A DNA stretch of 64,000 nucleotides from Verticillium longisporum (Eukaryota; Ascomycota; Sordariomycetes; Glomerellales; Plectosphaerellaceae): NCBI GenBank assembly GCA_019188255.1, contig JAETXT010000014.1, forward strand, positions 496,001-560,000, given 5' to 3'. This document shows positions 10,732-20,809 of this stretch, piece after piece. The notes beneath the pieces were generated by a model. That model was not told where the DNA came from and ran no database searches. It saw only the letters and a program-made list of their open reading frames with translations. The stretch's first letter is position 1; the number at the start of each line of letters is the position of its first letter. A program made the position numbers and the translations under genes.

Positions 10732-13175
10732 ATGATGACCGCGAGGTCATCCACGCGACCCGGAAATGCCTCTGGCACATTCGGCATCGTCCGTACGGGC
10801 GTAATTGGCCTGGCCAAGGCTCTCACCCTGGGGGTCTCTTCTGTTGCAGGCGCGCCCCTGGGCATCAGAGATCACCATAACGACGTGCCCGAGGAGACGG
10901 GTAGCACCCGAACCGTCCTCTTCATCGTCTCTCTCGTGCTTGTCCTCCTCGGTGGAGCCTTTGCCGGTCTGACCATCGCGTACGTACAGCAGCACCCTTC
11001 ATCTCCTGCGCCATGTCGCTAACGCTTGCCAGTTTGATGGGTCAGGACAGCATATACCTCCAGGTCATGGCCGGCGACCCGTACGAACCTCAGTCCAAGA
11101 ACGCGAAACGCGTCTACAACCTGCTGAAGAAGGGAAAGCACTGGGTTCTCGTCACGCTCCTCCTGTCCAATGTTATCGTCAACGAGACCCTTCCCGTTGT
11201 TCTCGATCGCTGTCTCGGCGGTGGTGTTGCTGCTGTTGTTGGCAGTACTGTACTTATCGTCATCTTCGGTGAAGTTGTGCCTCAGTCTATCTGCGTCCGC
11301 TACGGCCTCCAGATTGGCGGTGTCATGGCCAAGCCCGTGCTTGTCATGATGTGGCTGATGGCCCCCGTCGCCTGGCCTACCGCCAAGCTTCTCGATTGGG
11401 CACTCGGCGAGGACCATGGCACCATCTACAAGAAGAGTGGCCTCAAGACTCTCGTCACGTTGCACAAGTCCCTTGGCGAGGTTGGCGAGCGCCTGAACCA
11501 GGACGAGGTCACCATCATCAGCGCCGTTCTCGACCTGAAGGATAAATCTGTCGAAACCGTCATGACGCCTATGGATGACGTCTTCACCATGGCCGAGGAT
11601 ACTGTCCTCGACGAGAAGACCATGGACCGAATCCTATCGGAAGGCTATTCTCGAATCCCCATTCATGCGCCGGGCAAGCCCAGAGACTTTGTGGGCATGC
11701 TCCTGGTCAAGATTCTCATCACGTACGACCCCGAAGACGCCTGGAAGGTCAAGGATTTCCCTCTGGCTACGCTACCTGAGACGCGCCCCGAGACCAGCTG
11801 CCTCGATATCGTCAACTTCTTCCAGGAGGGCAAGTCTCACATGGTGTTGGTTTCCGAGTCTCCTGGTGAAGACTACGGCGCGCTTGGTGTCGTCACTCTT
11901 GAGGACGTCATCGAGGAGCTTATTGGAGAGTAAGTACACCTTATCCTGTTGGGAATCGTCAGTTGACATTTGAACAGGGAAATCATCGACGAGTCAGACG
12001 TTTACATTGATGTCCACAAGGCGATTCGCCGTCTGACCCCGGCACCCAAAGCCCGACCTATGAAGAAGGACATGGAGGACGTGGCCAACCGCGCGAACGA
12101 GAACGGAAACGGCAAGCTCATTGATGTTGGCGATGACGAAGAGCCCCATGATAAGCGCATCAGCTCACTTGGCGGTCAAGGTGACGTCGCCAACATGTCT
12201 ACGAGTCCTGGAAAGACGGCAACGTTCCTGATGCGCCGAAGCTCGGCAGGCCCCGATGGACGGATGCAGGCCACCACGGTACCGGTCAAGGCCAACCTCG
12301 AGGAGATCAAGCGCCAGCTCAAGCACCTCGGCCCATCAAACCGTAACACGAACCCCAGGGACACCAAGTCGACGACGGTCAAGATTAAGAAGACGGCAAT
12401 GGGTGGACAAGTCGTCGTGCAACCTCCTGCGCAGAGGAGTCGCCCCGCCTCCGTGGCCGGCGACCTGATCGAATCTCGTCTTCTAGACGATGAGGTCATT
12501 GAGGACGAGAACACGCCGCTCATTGCGCGACCCAAGCTCACAGGCAAGGGTGGCGTCCACGCGGTACGCAAGAGCTATGTCGGAGCTGGCATGGGCGGTG
12601 CCCAGGCGCGTCTCGCCGACCAGGAATACGACGATTTGGTCCCCGTGGAGACGACGCAGGCCGTGCCCGAGCTGCAGATGCCCACAATCAAGGACGAAGA
12701 GCCCCGCGGTGCCGGCGCCGTCACAAGCAGCAACACCAGCCCCACGTCGACCACAAAGCCGGACCTTATCGTTGCCGTGGACAACGGCCGGGCTAGCAGC
12801 CGCGGCAGCATCACCGGCGCCAACGAGGACGGCGGCGGCGGCGTCACGCCGCGCCGCAGGACGCTTGTTCGCAGCGGTAGCATCAGCGAGAACATTGTGG
12901 AGACGAGCAGCGGCGTGCGCAAGATTGTCATCCAGGCGGCGAGCCCCGACTCGGACAACGAGTCCAAGTTGTCGGCGGCGTCGGGCAACAGGCAACCGGC
13001 CAAGAAGAGTGATCAGGAAGACAGCATATCCTACGCGGCAGCGGCGCAGGAGTCGGAGGAGGCCGAGGCTGCGGACGAGGCGCGTCCTTCGACGGCGCCG
13101 TCCAACGCCGAGGGCACGCTGGTGGGGCCGAAGAAGAAGAAGAACAAGAAGAAGAAGAAGGGCGGCAAGCCTTAG
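10732..13175 (+). CDS. MAM3: Mam3/CNNM-type DUF21 and CBS-pair membrane protein
   Basis: Three exons, 10732..10979, 11033..11929 and 11978..13175, with 53- and 48-nt introns, encode 780 residues. The family comprises the CNNM/CorC-like proteins linked to divalent metal (Mg, Mn) homeostasis on vacuolar or other internal membranes. Visible parts are a first transmembrane helix ([19 protein letters not shown]) near residue 65, a DUF21 domain with further helices ([20 protein letters not shown]), and a CBS pair from about residue 250 ([15 protein letters not shown], then [28 protein letters not shown]). A long disordered tail of about 390 residues ends in a lysine-rich tract [14 protein letters not shown]. 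Splice phases match at both junctions. Confidence 0.9.
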
Positions 13176-13451
13176 ATGTGCTTGTCCTTTTTCGCTGTAG
13201 GATCAGGGTTTCGGGCCTCGGGCGCAGGCGGATGTACAAAATGAGTGCTGTCGGGGGGAAAGGGCTGAGGGGCGGAGCGCAACCTCGAGTGCAGGCATGG
13301 CAATAGGTACACAGGCCTAGCTAGGGAAAGGGGTAGCAGGGTTCATGTTCCATGTTCAATTTTTTTAATTTTTTTTTTTCTTCTATGGCATCTTTGTCTG
13401 TTCTATCCGTTGATCTACCTCCGTATCTAATGCGATCGAGCCAGGCAGAGA

Positions 13452-14596
13452 TTAGTCGTACCAGATGGCGTTCATGCCAAAGCCCGGCTCGGGGATGCGC
13501 AGCCGGGCGACGCGCGCGAGGAACTCATCCTGCCACCTGTACATGTCGAGCCAGCCCTCCTGGTCGTCGGTGATGGCGACCCACTCGTCGGACCAGTCGC
13601 ACGGCGCGACGGCGTTGCTGTGGCCGCCGCTCGTCGGGGTGGGGTTGAGGCAGATTTGGCGCTCGATTTCGCCGTCGTCGCGGAGCTTAAAGGCGGCAAT
13701 GTAGCCGGTCAGGCCAAAGTCGTTGGCGCGCGACGAGGCGAAGAGGTAGCGGCCCGACTGGGTCAGGGCGCAGACGTCGGCGCGGTACATGGTCTTGGGG
13801 TTGGGGATGCCGGGCGGGATGAGGGGGTAGTGGGCGCACGTGTACTCGCGGCCGTGCGTGGTCGGGTTGGTGCGGTAGACGCGAATCTTGTTCGAGGCAT
13901 CCATGAGGGCGTAGTGGTGGGTGCCCAGGGGGGTGCATGGCGGTCCAGCGCGGGGGGTCGCCGGCGACGGGGGCCGTGCGGCCGTCGACCAGGGTCAGGG
14001 CGCCCGTGACGGGGTCCTTGGCGTGGGTCCAGATCTTGTTGGCGCGGAGGTCGGCCGAGTAGAGGTACGACTCTGTCGGGTCAAAGACGGAGCCGTGGAT
14101 GCCCGAGTGGGGGTCGAGGGGGAAGTGGTGGACGGGGTCGGCGGCCAGGGTGCCGGCCTCGTCGACGCCGTAGACGGTGCCGTGGCCGGCATGGTTGTAA
14201 AAGGGGTTCGCGTAGACGGCGTAGGGCGGCTTCTGCGCGGCGAGGAGGAAGATGGCGCGCGTGTTGGTCGAGGCGGAGGAGGCTTCGGGCTCGTGGGTCA
14301 TGGGGTGGGAGGCCGTGTGGGTGATGGACGTTGGTGACTCGACGGCATATGATGACCACTTCTTCATGGCCGCGCCGTACATGTTCTTCTTCTTGTGCTG
14401 GGAGGCATGTCAGTGAGGTGTGAACATGTGGCAGCATGTGGGAACAAACATCAAAGGTCATCCATGAGATGGGTTCGTCCTGGGGAATCTCGGTGCGCTT
14501 GACGAGCTCGAGGGTGAGCTTCTCATCGTCAAAAGCGACAGTGAAAATGGCACCCGGAGGGGTCCAGGTGCCTATCATGAGGTGATGGACGGGCAT
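13452..14596 (-). CDS. 3-carboxy-cis,cis-muconate cyclase (fungal CMLE, beta-propeller), frameshifted
   Basis: Cyclises 3-carboxy-cis,cis-muconate in the protocatechuate branch of the fungal beta-ketoadipate pathway. Exons 14450..14596 and 13452..14397 (52-nt intron with GTTTGT donor) give 363 residues, close to the Neurospora enzyme. Hallmarks are the start MPVHHLMIGTWTPPGAIF, then SWMTFD at the splice site, NTRAIFLLAA, SGGHSNAV and the end RIPEPGFGMNAIWYD. It belongs to the lactonase seven-bladed propeller family (PF10282). The G6 run at 13928-13933 breaks the frame; with five Gs the reading becomes MHPLGTHHYALMDASN. An open extension upstream to an ATG at 14722 looks like a mitochondrial presequence (see findings). 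The intradiol dioxygenase lies about 1.3 kb upstream on the same strand. Confidence 0.9.
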
Positions 14597-14722
14597 TTTA
14601 GGTGTCGTCGAGAAGGCTCGGCAGGCGTGGCTGCGGTGCGCTGTGAGAAGAGAAGAAGACAGTCGGCTGGCCGACGCCCAGGTGTGATTGCTTCGGACGA
14701 GGAACGAAGTCAAGGATTGCAT

Positions 14723-15914
14723 GAGCTGCGTCGTGGTGTTGACAGTCAGTAGAGGAACAAGTAGAGAGTGGAAAACCGAGTGGACAGGCAGCCGATGACG
14801 GAGCAACCAGCCAAGGTACACGACACAGGGCGTGAACAGGATGGCAAAGAAAAATGTAGAAGCGAACAATGGGCCTGGCAAGAGACACGAACCTCGGACG
14901 CTGGAATCGGCAAACGGAGGGGCGTCGGTCGGTGTAAGCCGGGATTGGGATCAGAGGAAATGGACCTGACATCATGCTATCAGATGTCTGGATCCGGGCG
15001 ACCTGGTATTACTTGACCCCTTGGGTTCTTCCCTGGTGCCCCTCCCCCTCCTTTTGCCCCCCTAGGTGTTCCTCGTGTGGGACGTGTGGGGCACCTGGGA
15101 TGGATGATCGGGAAATGCGGCGGCAGATGTGACTCGCTGTAGCCGTGGGAAGCACGGCATGTTCAATCAAGGCGTGTGTTGTGCGACAGCGTCTGTCTCC
15201 CGTTTCCGACCCGGCATCGCACGACATACTGTCTGCGAAACGGCGGGTAGGGCACTGCGCTCCTTGTTCGTGATGTCTGTCTGAAGCTGAAGTACCTAGG
15301 TACCTAGGTAAGGTAAGGTAGCTGGAGTGGGTTGAAATGATTCAGGAGGATCGGGGCGGCAGCCAAGAGGGAGAGGGGATGAATATTCTTCCCTGTTGGA
15401 GAAGGACGTAGCCCCACATGCTCCTGCCCAGGTCTCGACGGACTGCGTCGCGGCTTCCTGAGGACACGCATGATGAAATGCGGGGTCGTTTGGCCTGCAT
15501 TGTTTGATGGGTGGTGGGTGATGTGAATTGCAGATCTGTCTTCGATCACCATGACAAGCTGGTCATGGCCTGGTCTGTTGTGACTGGGTGGGGGTTGGCG
15601 TTTTATAGCTTCAGCAGCAGATCACATTGTTCCGTTGGCCATTCGGTACATCTTCACGATCACGGACACATGCCCCAGGGCCAAAAATGTCACATTCAGA
15701 TTAATGCCCACAGCTTCTTTGGAGGTATTGTTGGACAGTGCAAAACCATTGACCAAATAGAGAGCCATTAACCGATGGAATCATTAACCAAATGGAAACC
15801 ATCAACCAATGGAAACATTAACCAAAATGCGTAACTAAAACATGGCTCGTCATTTTTACATCCAATGCATGCAGTTTGCTTCCTCCCGCCCGCCCACCAT
15901 GCAGAACCCCTCCC
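14723..15914. other. Intergenic region between the two aromatic-catabolism genes
   Basis: About 1.2 kb including the cyclase promoter and the dioxygenase 3' region. It contains the palindrome TACCTAGGTA twice (15293-15302 and 15301-15310) and a degenerate short tandem repeat at 15747-15830. No gene is supported. Confidence 0.5.
15747..15830. repeat. Degenerate tandem repeat, unit about 17 bp
   Basis: Five imperfect copies of a unit like CATTAACCAAATGGAAA follow each other just downstream of the dioxygenase gene. It is non-coding; no function is apparent. Confidence 0.6.
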
Positions 15915-16950
15915 CTAAAAGTTGTCCTGGTTGGCGTTGCCCATGAGCATGGTCATCTCGGGCTTGTACTTCTTCGACGCCAGCGTGACGTTGTACTCGC
16001 AGTCGAGAACGGCGCCGTTCCTGTCGCCCGTCAGCGGCTTGAAGTCGAGCAGCAGATCGTCCTTGACGGCGCACGCCGTGTCGGTGGACAGGTAGGGGTC
16101 GTCGCGCGGGTACAGCTGGGCCGTGACGCCGAGGAAGTCGTCGTGCGTGACCATGATGTGAATGTGGGCGGGGCGGTAGGGGTGGCGGCCCATCATGTGC
16201 AGCAGCGTCGCCGACGGGCCGGACGTGTCGATGGCGAACTCGGTCGGCTTGAGGCAGTAAAAGTCGAAGCGGCCCGCGGCGTCGGTGCGGAACTTGCCGC
16301 GCAGGTTGTGCCGCGACTGGTTCTCCGGGTCGTGCGCGTCGTATTTGCCGTTCGTCGACGCCTGCCACATGTCGAAGACGGCGTTGGGGATGCCGGCGCC
16401 CGTGTCGACGTCGCGGATGACGCCGTGGAAGTGCGTCAGCTGGCCGTCCGACGGCATGTCCTGCACGACGCTGGCGCCGAGGTCGCGGAACGGCGTTTCG
16501 GGCGACCAAAAGGGGCCGAGGATGGCCGACGATGTGGGCGCCTTGCCGTCGGGGATCTCGACTGTGTGGTTGATCTCGTCGACGAGCCTTTTCTCTTGTT
16601 AGTCTCTCGGCCCGGGAGCAGCACGAAGCAGGAGGGAAAGAGGAAAACAAAACGCACGACTCGATGCCCAGAATGTCGCACACGCGCCACGTCTCGTTGC
16701 GGTTCTTCTTGTAGGCCTGGCCCAGCGAGTTGATGTAGTTGACGCCCGTGACCCACTCGTCCTGCGTCAGCTCGACCTCGCGGCAAAAGTCGTGCATGTG
16801 GCGGATCAGCGATGTGAGGATGACGCGCTGGCGGGGGTCCGTCTCGGGGCTCATGAGATCAATGACATGCTGTGTGAAGTTGGGGTCGAACTTGGACGAG
16901 CCCTTGGCCTGACCGTTGGTGTGGCCGTTGGTGGTTCCGTTGGCTGCCAT
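15915..16950 (-). CDS. Intradiol ring-cleavage dioxygenase (catechol/hydroxyquinol 1,2-dioxygenase type)
   Basis: Non-haem Fe(III) enzyme that opens catechol-type rings between the hydroxyls. Exons 16658..16950 and 15915..16587 (70-nt intron with CTAAC branch site) encode 321 residues. The N-terminal dimerisation/helical domain (about residues 20-110) marks the catechol/hydroxyquinol class rather than protocatechuate 3,4-dioxygenase. Metal ligands are visible: Tyr in NGKYDAHDP, and Tyr, His, His in [12 protein letters not shown]. The start at 16950 ([10 protein letters not shown]) is preferred because the upstream open frame has no homology. Its Asn/Gly/Thr-rich first 20 residues are likely disordered. 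With the cyclase downstream it suggests aromatic catabolism, but the two enzymes act on different ring-cleavage branches as normally defined. Confidence 0.9.
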
Positions 16951-18059
16951 TGTGAAAATGTCTGTCTGTGTCGTAAAGTGGTATCTCGAACGGACAATGA
17001 TGCGACTCGGAGGCACTGGGAGAGAGGGCGTAGTGAGAGAGCCGACGAGGACATACAAAAGTGTTTGATGGAATAAGATGGAATAAGAATGGCTCTCCCC
17101 TCCTCCGAGAACCAGGGGCGAGACCGACTACTTATCGCATTCGGTGGCTCAAAGCTTCGCCGGGCGCGATGCCGAACAGGCTTTCGCAAAGTCCCCAAAA
17201 GTTCCCCCCCCGCCGAACTCGTGGCGGCCACAGTTCGAGGCGCCTCCACCGCGGCCGCGAATCATACGAGGCCTATTCTCATCGTCGCAGCAGCCCGTCA
17301 CGGTAGCGGCAACGTAGCTCGGCAATCCGCGGGGGAAGCTGGGCGCGGCTTCGATCGTCCTGGGACTCGGGGGGGGCATGCCGGCTAAGCGTATATCCAG
17401 GGGGTTGACACCGCTGAAGGGCCCTGAAAGGCGACGCAAAGTCTGGGGTGATCGTGTGGTGACGCCCATCCGGTCCGCGCCCACGTTTAGCCGACCCCAA
17501 CTGCCGCCGCATCTTCCAGACATGCAGCCCAAGACACGCCTTATGGGGGCTGGAGACAAGGGACCCAGTTCGCACCCCTCACGCTCTAGGGAACCTACAC
17601 CTCATGTGCCCCTCGGTGCGAAACGCGAAACGCGAGGTCCGTCCCTTTCTCGATGAATCGGCAAATCGGGACCTCCTTGTCGAATCAGGCGCTTTCCATT
17701 CTCCTGACCATGACTGCGCGGTACCAGCAGCAACCGTGTCGCCTTCCCGTGCGTGGCACGTTGGGGAGGTTCGAATCTCGCGGGGATCCGGCATCATCGC
17801 GCACACACAATGGCACCATGTCATGGAATCCCATAGGGCCATTTTTCGCATTAGACTTTCTGTGCTATCATAAGCATATGTTCAGCATTAATGATTACAC
17901 CATGAAAGTTTTCCCTTGCCAAGACCATTGTGGAGGCGATACTCCTTCCTGTGCGTCCGATTCCTGATACGAATCGTGTCACGACATGAGTTCAACCTGG
18001 AATCCCTCCAACCGACTTCACCTCTGCACAGCCGCCCACGACAGCCGAGCTCAAGTGAT
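16951..18059. other. Intergenic region upstream of the dioxygenase
   Basis: About 1.1 kb with the dioxygenase promoter and the 3' region of the transporter. Several short frames occur but none resembles a family. Confidence 0.45.
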
Positions 18060-20125
18060 TTAATTCACCGTCCCATCTGGCGTGATGTAGACTTGTATAA
18101 TCAGCACCGTCAAACCTACAATCATGGACACGCTGATGATCGGCAGATTGAACCGCGCAAAGTCGAGGTTGGTGACCTCAATCTCCTTCCTCGCGAGAAT
18201 ATCGCGCCACAGCAGCCTGGCCAGCGATGCGCTGAACGCTGCGCTAAAGGCACCATAACTGACGCCAATGGCCATGCTGTACACCGTGGCCCAAAAGGTA
18301 CGGCTGTCGATCTGCGAGCCGCTGACGCGATGTATCTCCTCCCATGTCTGGATGACGCGCGACAAGAGAATCGTGGTGCCAATGTTGGTGCCGGCAAACT
18401 AACAAGGACGCACATGTCAGACCTCAACGCTACCCTATTCGTATGGAGACAACCCTCCCGCCGATTGAAACTCACATTACACAGAACGACAGATAGTTTC
18501 GCTCTGGCGGGGCATTGGGTTGCTTCGTGGATTGTTAAAACGATACTTCCTGGCCTTGTCACAAGCTGCCCATCAGCGATCGCAGTTTGGCTCTCCTTCT
18601 CGTCGAAAGGATTCACTGCTGTCTGTCCTCCTACGTGCTCGGAAGACGTTTTGATGGTTACCGCGGGGTTCGTCTGCTGTACAGCCAATGCTTGGAGGCG
18701 CTTCTTGTCGCCGAATTTGGCAATCTCTCGGGTCGTATGCCGGTTCTTCCAGCCACAGCCGACATCCCAGCAAAACATGAGAAAAGCGGCTGGGAGTGTG
18801 ACCCAGAATACGGGATGTTCCCCGGTGCCTGTACTAGCCGCGTTCAGTGCTAGCAACGTGATCAGCGTGGTGGCCATGATGACCGGTCCAACGATTGCCG
18901 ACTTGTTGTCTAGAAAAGGATTCAGGACTTCCTCGAGGGCCAGCAAGTCCCTCGAGGACTCGCCGTCCTGGGCGCTCGCTGTCTGTCCAGCCTCCCTCGG
19001 CGCGCGGTGGCTCAGCTCGGTGACGGCAAGGTCCTTGGCGACTGGGATGTTAGGATTTGCAGGTGGCACGTTGCTAAAGTGACTTGGCAGCTGGTACATG
19101 GCGATACGCCTGGGGATCAATCCGGGCTCGGTGAAGATCAAGTACAGCAGGATGGGGTAGAGGACAATGGCCGTGATGACGGTCGGCACAACCATGTTAG
19201 CCGTGTAGTGGATAAATTTGATGCCGAAAGCGCCAGCAAGGACAAGATTGGTGGGGTTGCTCGAAACGAGAATGGCAGACCCAATGTTGGCAGCGGCGAA
19301 CTGGGAGAAGATCCAAGCGCGAGGAGAGGACAGGTCCTTGGACACGCGGGTCATGTACGCCAGAAAGGCGGTGCCGCTCAGCATCACAGGGTCGTTGCCA
19401 ATGAACGTGGCGAGCCCAAAGAAAAACATGTACAGGTAGAGGTAGAGGCGGCGGCCGTTGTTGCCTCCCCATTGGAGGACCTTGAAGGCGAGAAAACGAA
19501 TGAGTCCCGAGGCGTCTATGGAGATGGCAATGTAGGCCAAGGTGATGAAGAAGAGCATGATGTCGAGAGGTGAGATGTTGTTGGCGCCCAGAGTACCCTG
19601 GCGGACCTCCTTCCCGCCAATGGCACCAATGGCGAGGAGGAAAAGATCCGCGATGATGGGAGCCGTGACGAAATTCATAGGAAACCTGACTTTGACGTGC
19701 TCGTAATGTAAGAACCCGAAATATCCTCCAGCTGAAGTCGTTGCAGTTGATCCACCGATAGGGCTTGCCGACACCTGACCTGCCCTCGACTCTGATGCCG
19801 TCAGGCTACTGGTCGGGCTGCCATGTTCCAGAGAGCTGGCACCGACACAAGGTTCGCGTCTGTTTCTTGGCTCTGAGATCCTGAGCCAAGCGAACAGGTC
19901 ACTCAAACCATGATACCATGCTACTGGGACCCTAAACGTGACATGAAATGAGCACAGGACGTTGACGTCTAGATTAGGTATGTCAGTCACGCTGCCTGAT
20001 ACCCCGCGTCTGGCTCTTGCCTCCGACCGGTGGAGCTCGTCATCGCCAGACTTACTCGTCAAGACAAACACAACAAGGGTGACAATTGCACGCCAGCTTT
20101 TGATGCCCTCCGTATCGATGCTCAA
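18060..20125 (-). CDS. ArsB/NhaD-superfamily membrane transporter, apparently lacking an internal block
   Basis: Polytopic transporter of the ion-transporter superfamily (CitMHS/ArsB/NhaD fold). Exons 20056..20125, 18476..19968 and 18060..18398 give 633 residues; introns are GTAAGT...CTAG (87 nt) and GTGAGT...GTTAG (77 nt). Signature stretches are FPMNFVTAPIIADLFLLAIGA, ITLAYIAISIDASGLIR, FIGNDPVMLSGTAFLAYMTR, SSNPTNLVLAGAFGIKF, then SVVLCNFAGTNIGTTILLSR across the second splice site, and a final helix. In relatives I know, a long loop is followed by two hydrophobic segments before the LCNFAGTNIGTT motif; here the loop runs directly into SVVLCN, so perhaps 60-90 residues are missing. The substrate is unknown. 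Confidence 0.8.
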
Positions 20126-20809
20126 AGCGTCTTTTTCTTACCCACCGATCATTTTGAACATGCAATATGGTATTCGGACTTGGGGAGACTTAAAAGGCGG
20201 TTGATGATCGAAACTCGAACGGCACGAGTGGCAGGCGGGGAAAGGCTACCCGTCCTCACTTGCTGGGCAACCGCGGGGCTGTTCTTCTAGATAATGACCG
20301 GCAAAAGCCCTCTTGTTGCCGCAATCTATGCGCCTCCGGCTGCCGTCCTCGGGGGCTTTTGGAGAGGGTAAGGTACGTAAGCCGCCAGTCTACCTTTCCT
20401 GTATGGGCTGTTCGCAAGGCAAGAAGGAATGAGGCATGGACGCCCCTGCTTTCATTGGGCAGCCAGTGACGCATGGTATGGCAGGTCAGGTAGCAGATGA
20501 AATGCAGCTGCAAGTGAGATACATACGGCACCTCGTGCATGAGGTGGTTATAACGTCAGACGCGCAGCCTCTTCGCCCGCCGGCTTATAACCCACAGCCT
20601 TGTGTCACCACCCCAAATTTGCCTGGCTTGCTACCTGATACCACGGTGCGGTAGACAGGTAGTGGAGGCTACCCAATGTCGTCCGCTATCTCTTCCACGT
20701 GGTCTGGGTATTGGCCTCTGCGTCTTCTCCCTTCTCGCAACCTTTCTTTCGATTCATTAGCGACTCTGTTTCCCACCTTATATGCTGATACTTTTCTGCC
20801 CTCCGCGCC
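20126..20809. other. Divergent intergenic region
   Basis: About 0.7 kb between the transporter (minus) and the membrane protein (plus); it presumably holds both promoters. No other gene is seen. Confidence 0.45.

Noticed and set aside
15876..16733. 285-residue plus-strand open frame over the dioxygenase
   Set aside because: Antisense shadow of a GC-rich gene; Val/Arg/Gly-rich and without homology.
17765..17785. GGTTCGAATC resembling a tRNA T-loop (similar hints near 24724 and 52691)
   Set aside because: Flanking bases do not pair into a T-stem and no D or anticodon arm is found upstream.
18476..18530. A second frame in the transporter reading QPNAPPERNYLSFC, suggesting a frameshift
   Set aside because: The main frame already gives SVVLCN and joins in phase to FAGTNIGTT; the other frame has a stop just upstream and is coincidental.
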